A DNA stretch of 64,000 nucleotides. Source: Amycolatopsis lurida. GTDB taxonomy: Bacteria > Actinomycetota > Actinomycetes > Mycobacteriales > Pseudonocardiaceae. This document shows positions 41,511 through 49,137 of this stretch, piece after piece. Within the stretch, counting starts at the first letter, position 1; every line of letters begins with the position of its first letter. The notes under the pieces were generated by a model. That model saw nothing but the letters and a program-made list of their open reading frames with translations. It was not told where the DNA came from and ran no database searches. The translations under genes were made by a program, and so were the position numbers. Location: assembly GCF_900105055.1 (NCBI RefSeq), contig NZ_FNTA01000004.1, positions 7,037,501 through 7,101,500 on the forward strand. The letters run 5' to 3'.

Positions 41511-42254
41511 CTAGAGCTTGACGGCCTCCACGAGCACCCGCCGCGAGTGCGCGACGAACTTCCCGTCGGTCTCGATGATCCGATGCAGCTCCGCGAGCCT
41601 GTCACGGTAAGTCTCGACCTCGAACCCCGGCACGATCCAGATCACCTTCCGGAGGAAGTGGACGACGGCGGCGAGGTCGAAGAACTCCATCCGCAGCTTC
41701 GCCGGTTCGAGGCGCTCGACGCGCAGCCCGACGGCCTCCGCCTCGACGCGGAGGACGTCGGGCGTCCAGCCGCCGTAGTCCTGCGGGCCGAGGAAGAATT
41801 CCTTCAGCTCCCGCACGGTTCCGGCGCCGATCTGTTGCGACAGAAAGGTTCCGCCCGGGCGCAGCACGCGGGCGATCTCCCGCCACGGGTTCGCGATCGG
41901 ATGGCGGCTGGTCACCAGATCGAAGGACTCGTCAGGGAACGGCAGAGGCGCGTCGTGCTCGGCCTCGACCACCTCACCGCCCAGCGGTGCGAGGTTCCTC
42001 CGGGCGACCTCGACGTTCGGCGGCCAGCCTTCGGTGGCGGCGAGGACCGGCGGCGGTTCCGGGACGCCCGCGAGCACCTCGCCGCCGCCGGTCTGCAGGT
42101 CCAGCCCGGCGGCGGCCTTCGCCATCCGCTCGCCGAGGAGCCGCGAGTAACCCCACGGCGGCCGCTCCTCGGTGGCCCGGCCCTCGAACCACGAGAAGTC
42201 CCAGCCTGCGACCGGGACGGCCTCTCCTTCGGCGAGCAGTTCTTCGAACGTCAT
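41511..42254 (-). CDS. Class-I SAM-dependent methyltransferase
   Basis: A 247-residue Rossmann-type methyltransferase. LDLQTGGGEVLAGVPEPPP is motif I (SAM-binding glycines), VVEAEHD the acidic motif II region, LPFPDESFDLVTSRHPI motif IV/post-I, and IARVLRPGGTFLSQQIG the motif VI region. It resembles small-molecule methyltransferases; the Trp-rich N-terminus (WDFSWFEGRATEERPPWGYS) may form a substrate lid. Substrate unknown. It is convergent with the upstream aldo/keto reductase, separated by the three-palindrome stretch. Confidence 0.87.
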   Translation of the reverse strand: MTFEELLAEGEAVPVAGWDFSWFEGRATEERPPWGYSRLLGERMAKAAAGLDLQTGGGEVLAGVPEPPPVLAATEGWPPNVEVARRNLAPLGGEVVEAEHDAPLPFPDESFDLVTSRHPIANPWREIARVLRPGGTFLSQQIGAGTVRELKEFFLGPQDYGGWTPDVLRVEAEAVGLRVERLEPAKLRMEFFDLAAVVHFLRKVIWIVPGFEVETYRDRLAELHRIIETDGKFVAHSRRVLVEAVKL

Positions 42255-42303
42255 ATCCGCAGTCTCGGCGCCCCAGCCCGGCGGAGCAACGCGATTTCGG
42301 GTG

Positions 42304-43338
42304 TCATCCGGCGTCGGTCGAGCGCTTCCAGAGGTTGATGTCGGCCTCGGTGGCGTAGCGGTCGATCTCGGCCAGCTCTTCGTGGGTGAAGTGCAGGTTC
42401 TTCAGCGCGCCGACGTTGTCCTCCAGTTGGGCGACGCTGCTCGCGCCGATCAGCACCGACGTCATCCGCGGGTCGCGCAGTCCCCACGCGAGCGCGAGCT
42501 GCGCCAGCGTCTGCCCGCGCCGCTGGGCGATCTCGTTCAGCGCCCGGATCTTGCCGAGGGTGTTTTCGGTGATCGTGTCCGGGTTGAGCGACTTCCCTTG
42601 CGCCGCACGGGAATTCTCGGGAACCCCGTCGAGGTAGCGGCTGGTCAGCAGTCCCTGTGCCAGCGGCGAGAACGCGATGCAGCCCGCGCCTTCGGCTTCG
42701 AGCGTGTCGAGCAGTTTGTCGCCTTCGAGCCAGCGGTTGAACATCGAGTACGACGGCTGGTGGATGAGCAGCGGGGTGCCCAGTTCGCGCAGGAGCCGCG
42801 CGGCCTCCGCGGTCTTCTCCGACGAGTACGACGAGATGCCGACGTACAGCGCGCGTCCGGAGCGGACGGCGGTGTCGAGCGCGCCGACCGTCTCTTCGAG
42901 CGGAGTCTCGGGGTCGAAACGGTGCGAGTAGAAGATGTCGACGTAGTCCAGGCCCATCCTGCCGAGCGACTGGTCCAAAGAGGACAGCAGGTACTTGCGC
43001 GAGCCCCATTCGCCGTACGGGCCGGGCCACATGTCGTAGCCCGCCTTGGTCGAGATGACCAGTTCGTCACGGTAGGGCTTGAAATCCGAAGCCAGCAGCC
43101 TGCCGAAGTTCTCCTCGGCCGAACCGTAGGGCGGGCCGTAGTTGTTGGCGAGGTCGAAATGGGTGATGCCCAGGTCGAACGCGCGCCGCGCGATGTCCCG
43201 CTGGGTGCCCAGCGGCTTGTCGTTCCCGAAGTTGTGCCACAGGCCCAGCGAGATCGCGGGCAGCTTCAGGCCACTGCGCCCGGTGCGGCGGTAGGGGATG
43301 CTCTCGTATCGGCCCTCGGCCGCGACATAGGTGCTCAC
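42304..43338 (-). CDS. Aldo/keto reductase, YghZ (L-glyceraldehyde-3-phosphate reductase)-like
   Basis: A 344-residue reductase of the AKR14/YghZ type. SIPYRRTGRSGLKLPAISLG at the start, FDLANNYGPPYGSAEENFG (catalytic Asp and Tyr), ISTKAGYDMWPGPYGEWGS (Lys) and IFYSHRFDPETPLEET (His) are visible, and the octameric AKR14/Kv-beta-like extension is present. Relatives detoxify methylglyoxal and reduce L-glyceraldehyde 3-phosphate. It is translated after the WYL regulator with a GTGA overlap. Confidence 0.88.
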   Translation of the reverse strand: MSTYVAAEGRYESIPYRRTGRSGLKLPAISLGLWHNFGNDKPLGTQRDIARRAFDLGITHFDLANNYGPPYGSAEENFGRLLASDFKPYRDELVISTKAGYDMWPGPYGEWGSRKYLLSSLDQSLGRMGLDYVDIFYSHRFDPETPLEETVGALDTAVRSGRALYVGISSYSSEKTAEAARLLRELGTPLLIHQPSYSMFNRWLEGDKLLDTLEAEGAGCIAFSPLAQGLLTSRYLDGVPENSRAAQGKSLNPDTITENTLGKIRALNEIAQRRGQTLAQLALAWGLRDPRMTSVLIGASSVAQLEDNVGALKNLHFTHEELAEIDRYATEADINLWKRSTDAG

Positions 43339-44294
43339 GGCCCGATGCTAGCCGCCGTGAAGAGTGCGGCGACGGACGCGAGGTGATCTTTGAACGCCGA
43401 AGGGCTCTCGACCTCGAAGGGCACGCCGATGGCGGCGAGGATCAGGACGGGCCAGTCGAAGGTGTCGACGTTCATCGTCAGACGGCAGGAAGTCTCGTCG
43501 ATCGCTTCGAGCGCGCCACCGAGGTACCGCACCGCCGACTCGACCCGGTCTTTCGGCGCCTCGACCCGGACGACCAGCGTATGCGTGGTCGGCCTCGCCT
43601 TGATCTGGGCTTCGACGAATTTGACCGCGTCGCCGCCGGGGATCTCGCGCGGCCGATAGCGGGCGCCGGTGGTGCGAGGCTCGCTGAGCCTGTCGACGCG
43701 GAACGTGCGCCAATCCACCCGGTCGAGGTCCCACGCCACCAGGTACCAGCGCCGTCCCAGCGAGACGAGCCGGTGCGGCTCGACCAGCCGCGCGGACTCC
43801 TCGCCGCCGCGTGCCGCGTAATCGAACTTCAGCCGCTCGTCGTCCCGGCACGCCTGCGCGATCACCGTCAGGCTGGCCGCGTTGACCCGTGGACCCGTGA
43901 CGGCCGCCGGCGTCGTGTACGCCTGGAGCGCGTCGACACGTCTGCGTAGCCGGGGCGGCATCACCTGGACGACCTTCGTCAGCGCCCGGACGGAGGTCTC
44001 CTCGATGCCCTCCACCGAACCGCTCGCCGCCGTCCGCAGGCCCACCGCGATCGCCACGGCCTCTTCGTCGTCCAGCAGCAGGGGAGGCATGACCGTACCC
44101 GATCGCAGCTGGTACCCGCCCGCCACGCCGCGGCTCGCGTTGACCGGATAACCCAGCTCGCGCAGCCGTTCGACGTCGCGCCGCAGCGTCCGCTCGCTCA
44201 CCTCCAGCTTGTCGCTCAGTTCGATCCCCGACCAGAAGCGGTGTGTCTGCAGCAAGGACAGCAGCCGCAGCATCCGCGCACTCGTGTTCGCCAT
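43335..44294 (-). CDS. WYL-domain transcriptional regulator (YafY type)
   Basis: A 319-residue regulator. An HTH_11 domain (ARMLRLLSLLQTHRFWSGIE, SERTLRRDVERLRELGYPV) covers residues 5-60, the WYL domain about 140-225 (RLVEPHRLVSLGRRWYLVAW, DWRTFRVDRLSEP), and the WCX domain the C-terminus. WYL domains sense small or nucleic-acid ligands. It is the first gene of a coupled pair with the YghZ-like reductase and is divergent from the MFS gene across 62 bases. Confidence 0.9.
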   Translation of the reverse strand: MANTSARMLRLLSLLQTHRFWSGIELSDKLEVSERTLRRDVERLRELGYPVNASRGVAGGYQLRSGTVMPPLLLDDEEAVAIAVGLRTAASGSVEGIEETSVRALTKVVQVMPPRLRRRVDALQAYTTPAAVTGPRVNAASLTVIAQACRDDERLKFDYAARGGEESARLVEPHRLVSLGRRWYLVAWDLDRVDWRTFRVDRLSEPRTTGARYRPREIPGGDAVKFVEAQIKARPTTHTLVVRVEAPKDRVESAVRYLGGALEAIDETSCRLTMNVDTFDWPVLILAAIGVPFEVESPSAFKDHLASVAALFTAASIGP

Positions 44295-44356
44295 GAATCC
44301 AGGTTCGCTCGCATTCCGGTCAGAAAGTGGCCGGAATTGACTTTACCGTTGTTCCC

Positions 44357-45796
44357 ATGACGATGACACTGGACACCCCGAGCGGTGTGACCACGGAAAA
44401 CGTGGAGAAGTCCTACCGCTGGCGCTGGCCAGCGCTGTTCGTGATCCTGACCGGCTCGGTGATGGAACTGCTCGACATGACGGTCACGAGCATCGCCGGA
44501 CCGGTCATGCGGTCCTCGCTCGGTGGCGGCACCGCGATGATCCAGTGGCTCGGCGTCGCCTACACCCTCGCGATGGTGTCCGGCCTGCTCACCGGCGGGC
44601 GGCTCGGCGACATCTTCGGCCGCAAGCGCATGTTCCTGATCGGCGCGATCGGCTTCGTCGGCGGCTCGCTGTTCTGCGCGGTCGCGGTGAACCCGGAAAT
44701 GATCATCACCGCGCGGGTGGTGCAGGGCCTCTTCGGCGCCGCGATGGTCCCGCAGGGCCTCGGCATGATGAAGGAGATGTTCTCCGGCAAGGAACTTCAG
44801 TCCGCGTTCGGCATGTTCGGCCCGGTGATGGGGCTCGCCGCGGTCGGCGGTCCGATCCTCGCGGGCTGGCTGGTCGACGCCGACCTCTTCGGCACCGGCT
44901 GGCGGATGATCTTCCTGATCAACCTGCCGATCGGCGCGCTGGCGGTACTCGCCGCGATCAAGTTCCTTCCCGAGTCCCGGCCCGGCGGTTCGCTCACCCT
45001 CGACATCCCCGGCGCGCTGCTCGCCACGACCGGTGCGCTGCTGATCGTCTTCCCGCTGGTGCAGGGCCGCGAGTACGGCTGGCCGCTGTGGACGTTCGCG
45101 ATGATGGCCGCCGCGGTCGTGGTGTTCGGCGTGTTCGCGTGGTTCGAGAAGCGCAAGAGCCGCCGCGGCGGTGACCCGCTGGTCGAGCCCAGCCTGTTCC
45201 GCAAGCGCAGCTTCCTCGCCGGGATGGCGACCGGGACGATCTACTTCGCCGCGTTCTCCGGCTTCGGTCTGGTCTTCACGCTGTACCTGCAGTTCGGGCT
45301 CGGTTTCTCGCCGCTCAAGGCCGGGCTGACCGGCGTGCCGATGTCGCTGGGGATGATCGTCGGGATGGGCCTGGTGCAGGCGGTGCGCAAACACGGCCGC
45401 AAGGTGCTGCACACCGGCGCGCTGATCATGACCGCCGGCGTGGTCGCGTTGCTGCTGCTCCTCGGCCCGGAGACCGGACCGTGGCAGATCGCGCCCGCGT
45501 TGCTGGTGATCGGGATCGGCTCGGGCCTGATCATGGGGCCGTACTTCGAGATCGCGCTGTCCGGAGTGGAACCGTCGGAGGCCGGATCGGCGTCGGGGGC
45601 GCTGACGTCGCTCCAGCAGGTCGGCGGCGCGCTGGGGCTGGCGCTGCTGGGCACGGTGTTCTTCGACGCCGGGCCCGCGGATCCGACCGGCGCGGCCCAG
45701 CGGACGTTCTGGGTGGTCGCGGTGATGGTGATGCTCACCTTCGCGGTCGGGTTCCTGCTGCCGAAGCGGATCCGCGACGTAGAGTCGGCCGGGTAG
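44357..45796 (+). CDS. DHA2-family MFS drug exporter
   Basis: A 479-residue transporter with 14 predicted helices. LDMTVTSIAGPVMRSSLGG, QWLGVAYTLAMVSGLLTGG and GRLGDIFGRKRMFLIG (motif A) identify the EmrB/QacA (DHA2) group. It should export hydrophobic compounds by proton antiport. The ATG is preceded by TACCGT at seven bases and no ribosome binding site (leaderless prediction). The divergent WYL regulator may control it. Confidence 0.9.
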   Translation: MTMTLDTPSGVTTENVEKSYRWRWPALFVILTGSVMELLDMTVTSIAGPVMRSSLGGGTAMIQWLGVAYTLAMVSGLLTGGRLGDIFGRKRMFLIGAIGFVGGSLFCAVAVNPEMIITARVVQGLFGAAMVPQGLGMMKEMFSGKELQSAFGMFGPVMGLAAVGGPILAGWLVDADLFGTGWRMIFLINLPIGALAVLAAIKFLPESRPGGSLTLDIPGALLATTGALLIVFPLVQGREYGWPLWTFAMMAAAVVVFGVFAWFEKRKSRRGGDPLVEPSLFRKRSFLAGMATGTIYFAAFSGFGLVFTLYLQFGLGFSPLKAGLTGVPMSLGMIVGMGLVQAVRKHGRKVLHTGALIMTAGVVALLLLLGPETGPWQIAPALLVIGIGSGLIMGPYFEIALSGVEPSEAGSASGALTSLQQVGGALGLALLGTVFFDAGPADPTGAAQRTFWVVAVMVMLTFAVGFLLPKRIRDVESAG

Positions 45797-45817
45797 GCGA
45801 TCGAGCTGGGAGGCCGC

Positions 45818-46699
45818 GTGGCTGGGACCGGGTACTTCACATCCGTCGAAGACGTGACGGCGAAGCTCGCCGACACCGGCTACCTGGCCTCCGCGGCCGT
45901 CGCCACCACGGTGTTCCTCGCGGACGCCCTCGGCAAGCCGCTGCTCATCGAGGGCCCCGCGGGGGTCGGCAAGACCGAGCTGGCGAAGGCGGTCGCGCAG
46001 GCCAGCGGCTCCCGGCTCGTGCGGCTGCAGTGCTACGAAGGCGTCGACGAGTCCCGCGCGCTGTACGAGTGGAACCACGCGAAGCAGCTTCTCCGGATCA
46101 CCGCCGGCAAGGACGAGACCTGGGACGAAGCCCGCAACGACATCTTCGGTGAAGAGTTCCTGCTGGCCAGGCCGCTGCTGACGGCGATCAAGGGCGACGA
46201 GCCGACGGTCCTGCTCATCGACGAGACCGACAAGGCCGACGTCGAGATCGAGGGTCTGCTGCTGGAGGTGCTCGGCGACTTCCAGATCACCGTCCCGGAA
46301 CTCGGCACGATCACCGCCGGGCGCAAACCGTTCGTGGTGCTGACCTCCAACGCGACCCGTGAGCTTTCCGAGGCGCTGCGACGGCGTTGCCTGTTCCTGC
46401 ACATCGACTTCCCCGACGCCGCACTGGAACAGCGCATCGTGCGGCTCAAGGTGCCCGGCGTCGACGACGCGCTCGCCGCGTCCGTGGTCAAGGTGATCAC
46501 CGCGCTGCGGGCGATGGAACTGCGGAAGGCGCCCTCGGTCGCCGAAACCCTCGACTGGGCCAGGACCCTGCTGGCGCTCGGCGCGGACAGCCTCGGTGAG
46601 GATGTCGTCCGCGCGAGCCTCGGCGTCATCCTCAAACACCAGGACGACGTCGTGAAGGCGGACGCGCGGCTGGAACTCGGCAAGGTCCTCGACTCGTGA
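45818..46699 (+). CDS. MoxR-type AAA+ ATPase (CoxD-like)
   Basis: A 293-residue AAA+ ATPase. Walker A is GPAGVGKT (residues 46-53), Walker B VLLIDETDKAD, sensor 1 VLTSNATRELSEALRRRC. The MoxR/CoxD branch acts as a chaperone with VWA partners in cofactor insertion, for example in carbon monoxide dehydrogenase. The GTG overlaps no other gene; GGGAGG precedes it. The stop overlaps the GTG of the VWA gene by four bases, the usual coupling of such pairs. A molybdenum hydroxylase lies 7 kb upstream. Confidence 0.9.
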   Translation: MAGTGYFTSVEDVTAKLADTGYLASAAVATTVFLADALGKPLLIEGPAGVGKTELAKAVAQASGSRLVRLQCYEGVDESRALYEWNHAKQLLRITAGKDETWDEARNDIFGEEFLLARPLLTAIKGDEPTVLLIDETDKADVEIEGLLLEVLGDFQITVPELGTITAGRKPFVVLTSNATRELSEALRRRCLFLHIDFPDAALEQRIVRLKVPGVDDALAASVVKVITALRAMELRKAPSVAETLDWARTLLALGADSLGEDVVRASLGVILKHQDDVVKADARLELGKVLDS

Positions 46700-48045
46700 G
46701 CGGCGTGCCGGGCAGGCTCGTCGAATTCGTGGAAGCGTTGCGGGAGCACGGGATCCCGGCAGGTCCCAGTGAGACGGTCGACGCCGCCGCGGCACTTGAA
46801 GTACTGGGCCTGGCCTCCCGCGAGCAGATGCGCGAAGGGCTCGCGGCGGCGCTGGTCCGGCGCGGCGGCCAGCGCGCGGTGTTCGACGCGACATTCGACA
46901 TCTACTTCCCGCTCGGCGTCGGCGCGCCGTCCCTAGACCCTGTCGAAGACCTGGCGGCCTTGCGGGATCGGCTCGCGGCCGCGCTCGCCGCCGACGACCA
47001 GACGGAACTGACGCAACTCGCCGGGCTCGCCGTCGACATGCTGGGGGAGTACGGCGGCACGTCGGGAAGCGGTGGCTGGTCGGCGCACCAGACGCTGGAA
47101 CGGCTTCAGCCGCAGACACTCGTGGTCCGCGTCCTCGAAGCGATTCGCGCGGGCGGCCAAGAGGATTTCACCGACCGGCTGGACCGCGACGACGTCCGGC
47201 GGCGGGTCGAAGGCTTCCGTGGGCTGGTGCGGACCGAAGCCCGCCGCAGGGTGGCGGAAGTCCGTGGCCGGGACCGGGTTTCGCGGCACGCCGTGCCGCC
47301 CGCGGCCGACCGCGTCGACTTCCTGCTCGCCAGCCGCGCGCAACTCGCCGAACTCCGCCGCGTCGTGCAGCCGTTGTCGCGCAAACTCGCCACCCGGCTG
47401 GCCGCCCGGCGACGGCGGCACGCGCGCGGGCAGATCGACCTGCGCCGGACGCTGCGGCGCTCGCTGTCCACCGGTGGCGTCCCGATGCGGCCGTCGTACC
47501 GCCGTCACCGGCCCGGAAGACCGGAAATCGTGCTGCTGTGCGACATGTCGGGCTCGGTGGCCGGGTTCGCGAACTTCACCATGCTGCTGGTGCAGGCCTT
47601 GCGCGACCAGTTCAGCAAGGTGCGGGTGTTCGCGTTCATCGACGCGTGCGACGAGATCACCCATCTCGTCGACACCGGCGCCGCCGATCCGGAGGACCTC
47701 GGCGCGCGCATCCTCGCCGACGCGGAACTGACCCGCTGGGACGGGCACAGCGACTACGGGCACGCGCTCGGCGAGTTCGCCGAGCGGTACTCGGACGCCG
47801 TGGGGCCCAAGACGTCCCTGCTCATCCTCGGGGACGCCAGGACCAACGGCGGCGACCCGAATCTGGAGGCGGTGCGCGGGATCGCCGCCGCGGCGAGGCA
47901 CACGTACTGGCTCAATCCCGAGCGCACCGCGCTGTGGTCCACTGGGGACTCCGAGGCGCACGCCTACGCGGAGGTCGTCGAGATGCACGAATGCCGGAAC
48001 GTGCACCAGCTGACGCGGCTGGTCACCCGGCTTCTGCCCGCCTAG
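46696..48045 (+). CDS. VWA-domain protein (CoxE-like)
   Basis: A 449-residue partner of the MoxR ATPase. Residues 1-250 form the helical N-terminal part typical of CoxE/YehP-like proteins (REHGIPAGPSETVDAAAALE). The von Willebrand A domain follows RRHRPGRPEIVLLCDMSGSV with the MIDAS motif DMSGS at about residue 281 and a distal Thr/Asp (TRWDGHSDYGHALGEF). In carboxydotrophs CoxD and CoxE install the Cu-S-Mo centre. The stop TAG shares CTAG with the stop of the convergent transglycosylase. Confidence 0.88.
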   Translation: MSGVPGRLVEFVEALREHGIPAGPSETVDAAAALEVLGLASREQMREGLAAALVRRGGQRAVFDATFDIYFPLGVGAPSLDPVEDLAALRDRLAAALAADDQTELTQLAGLAVDMLGEYGGTSGSGGWSAHQTLERLQPQTLVVRVLEAIRAGGQEDFTDRLDRDDVRRRVEGFRGLVRTEARRRVAEVRGRDRVSRHAVPPAADRVDFLLASRAQLAELRRVVQPLSRKLATRLAARRRRHARGQIDLRRTLRRSLSTGGVPMRPSYRRHRPGRPEIVLLCDMSGSVAGFANFTMLLVQALRDQFSKVRVFAFIDACDEITHLVDTGAADPEDLGARILADAELTRWDGHSDYGHALGEFAERYSDAVGPKTSLLILGDARTNGGDPNLEAVRGIAAAARHTYWLNPERTALWSTGDSEAHAYAEVVEMHECRNVHQLTRLVTRLLPA

Positions 48046-48863
48046 GGCTTCAGTGCGACCTTGCCGTACGCGTCGGCGTTGCTGAACACTTCCTGCCCGT
48101 ACGCGGTGGAGTTGTTGTAGGTCAGCACCGCGGTCCACCAGCCGGCGGGGTCTCCGAGGTCGCCGCCCCGGGCGCACATGTACCGCGCGGTCGTCATCGC
48201 CGCGTCGTCGATGTTCTGCGGGTCGGGCGCGGCACCGTCGCCGCTCGCGCGGACGCCGTACCGCTTCCAGGTGGCGGGCAGGAACTGCATCGGCCCGACC
48301 GCGCGATCCCACTTCGCGTCGCCGTCGAGGGCGCCCTTGTCGGTGTCGACGACAGCCAGCACACCGGGGGAGCCGTCGAGCGGGATGCCGATGATCGGCG
48401 GCGTCACCACGCCGTCCTCACCGGCGCGGGAGCCGTCGTGCCGGGCGTGCTGGGACTCGGTCCGGCCGATCCCGGCGATGGTCGCCCAGGTGATTTCGCA
48501 GCGCGGAGCCGTCTTCGCGGTCTTCTCGGCGGCGTTGACGTAGGCCCGCAGCGCGCGTGGGGGGATGTCCGTGTTCTCCGACACCTTCGCGATCCAGGCG
48601 GCCTTCGCGGGCTCCGCGGGCAGCGGTCCGGCGTCGCCGGGGATCGCCGAACGGGGGGCCGGCTTGAGCGAGGGGACCTCGAACGCCGGCTTGACCGGCA
48701 CCGGCTCGCGGTCGTTGAGGCTGATCACGACCCAGACGGCACCGGCGACCAAGGCGCCCACGACCAGCAACGCGAGCATCACGCAGCCACGCGGGCCACG
48801 TTTCCTGGGCGGCTGTTCCCACTGGTCCATGAGGTCCAGTGTCGAAGGGGACGAAGCGGTCAC
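48042..48863 (-). CDS. Membrane-anchored lytic transglycosylase (SLT fold)
   Basis: A 273-residue peptidoglycan lytic enzyme. A single helix (about residues 28-50) anchors it, a Pro-rich linker follows, and the SLT domain begins near residue 95: EITWATIAGIGRTESQHARH carries the catalytic Glu, GPMQFLPATWKRYG is the typical second motif, and ARYMCARGGDL...AVLTYNNSTAY closes it. Start choice: GTG 48863 has TACCGT seven bases upstream and would be leaderless, while ATG 48830 has neither a ribosome binding site nor a -10. A long palindrome sits just upstream. Confidence 0.87.
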   Translation of the reverse strand: MTASSPSTLDLMDQWEQPPRKRGPRGCVMLALLVVGALVAGAVWVVISLNDREPVPVKPAFEVPSLKPAPRSAIPGDAGPLPAEPAKAAWIAKVSENTDIPPRALRAYVNAAEKTAKTAPRCEITWATIAGIGRTESQHARHDGSRAGEDGVVTPPIIGIPLDGSPGVLAVVDTDKGALDGDAKWDRAVGPMQFLPATWKRYGVRASGDGAAPDPQNIDDAAMTTARYMCARGGDLGDPAGWWTAVLTYNNSTAYGQEVFSNADAYGKVALKP

Positions 48864-48931
48864 CGGTTCCACGGTACGTGACGGATGTGGAGAAGTTGTG
48901 TGGCCCGCCGTGCGGGTGACCCTGGCCACGA

Positions 48932-49000
48932 CCCGCGATTCGTCACCTACTGGCGGTCCTTAGCTTGCGTAACTACCGCGAGTAGGTGACGAATCGCGGG
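48932..49000. repeat. Long palindrome between divergent genes
   Basis: CCCGCGATTCGTCACCTACT (48932-48951) and AGTAGGTGACGAATCGCGGG (48981-49000) are exact complements; the stem continues inward as GCGGT/ACCGC with one mismatch, leaving a loop near 20 bases. It lies upstream of both the transglycosylase and the GH5 gene, so it is not a terminator for either by position. Confidence 0.85.
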
Positions 49001-49023
49001 GTGCGATCGCCCCTTTTGCCCGG

Positions 49024-49079
49024 TTGACAGTACTTCGGCCGGGTGGTGAGACTAGTCCGCGTTAGGAAGGTTTCTTAAC
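49024..49079 (+). promoter_or_regulatory. Promoter and operator candidate of the GH5 glycanase
   Basis: TTGACA (49024-49029) is a perfect -35; a weak -10 (GAGACT) follows at 18 bases. GTTAGGAA GGT TTCTTAAC (49061-49079) is a 19-base palindrome with one mismatch right at the predicted transcription start, of the GTTAGGAAA/TTTCCTAAC style I recall upstream of secreted glycanase genes in streptomycetes and relatives. The bound regulator is not identified. Confidence 0.55.
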
Positions 49080-49137
49080 GAGGGCTCGCCGCGCCCCTGC
49101 TTCACGAACGCAACGACGCTTCTGAAGGAGGCACAAA

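Noticed and set aside
44295..44356. Operator CCGGTCAGAAAGTGGCCGG between the WYL and MFS genes
   Set aside because: The only symmetry is CCGG at the ends, which is expected by chance in GC-rich DNA.
44216..47119. Minus-strand open frame of nearly 970 codons across the MFS, MoxR and WYL genes
   Set aside because: It mirrors three genes with good family matches; the product is low-complexity Arg/His/Glu sequence typical of GC-biased antisense frames.
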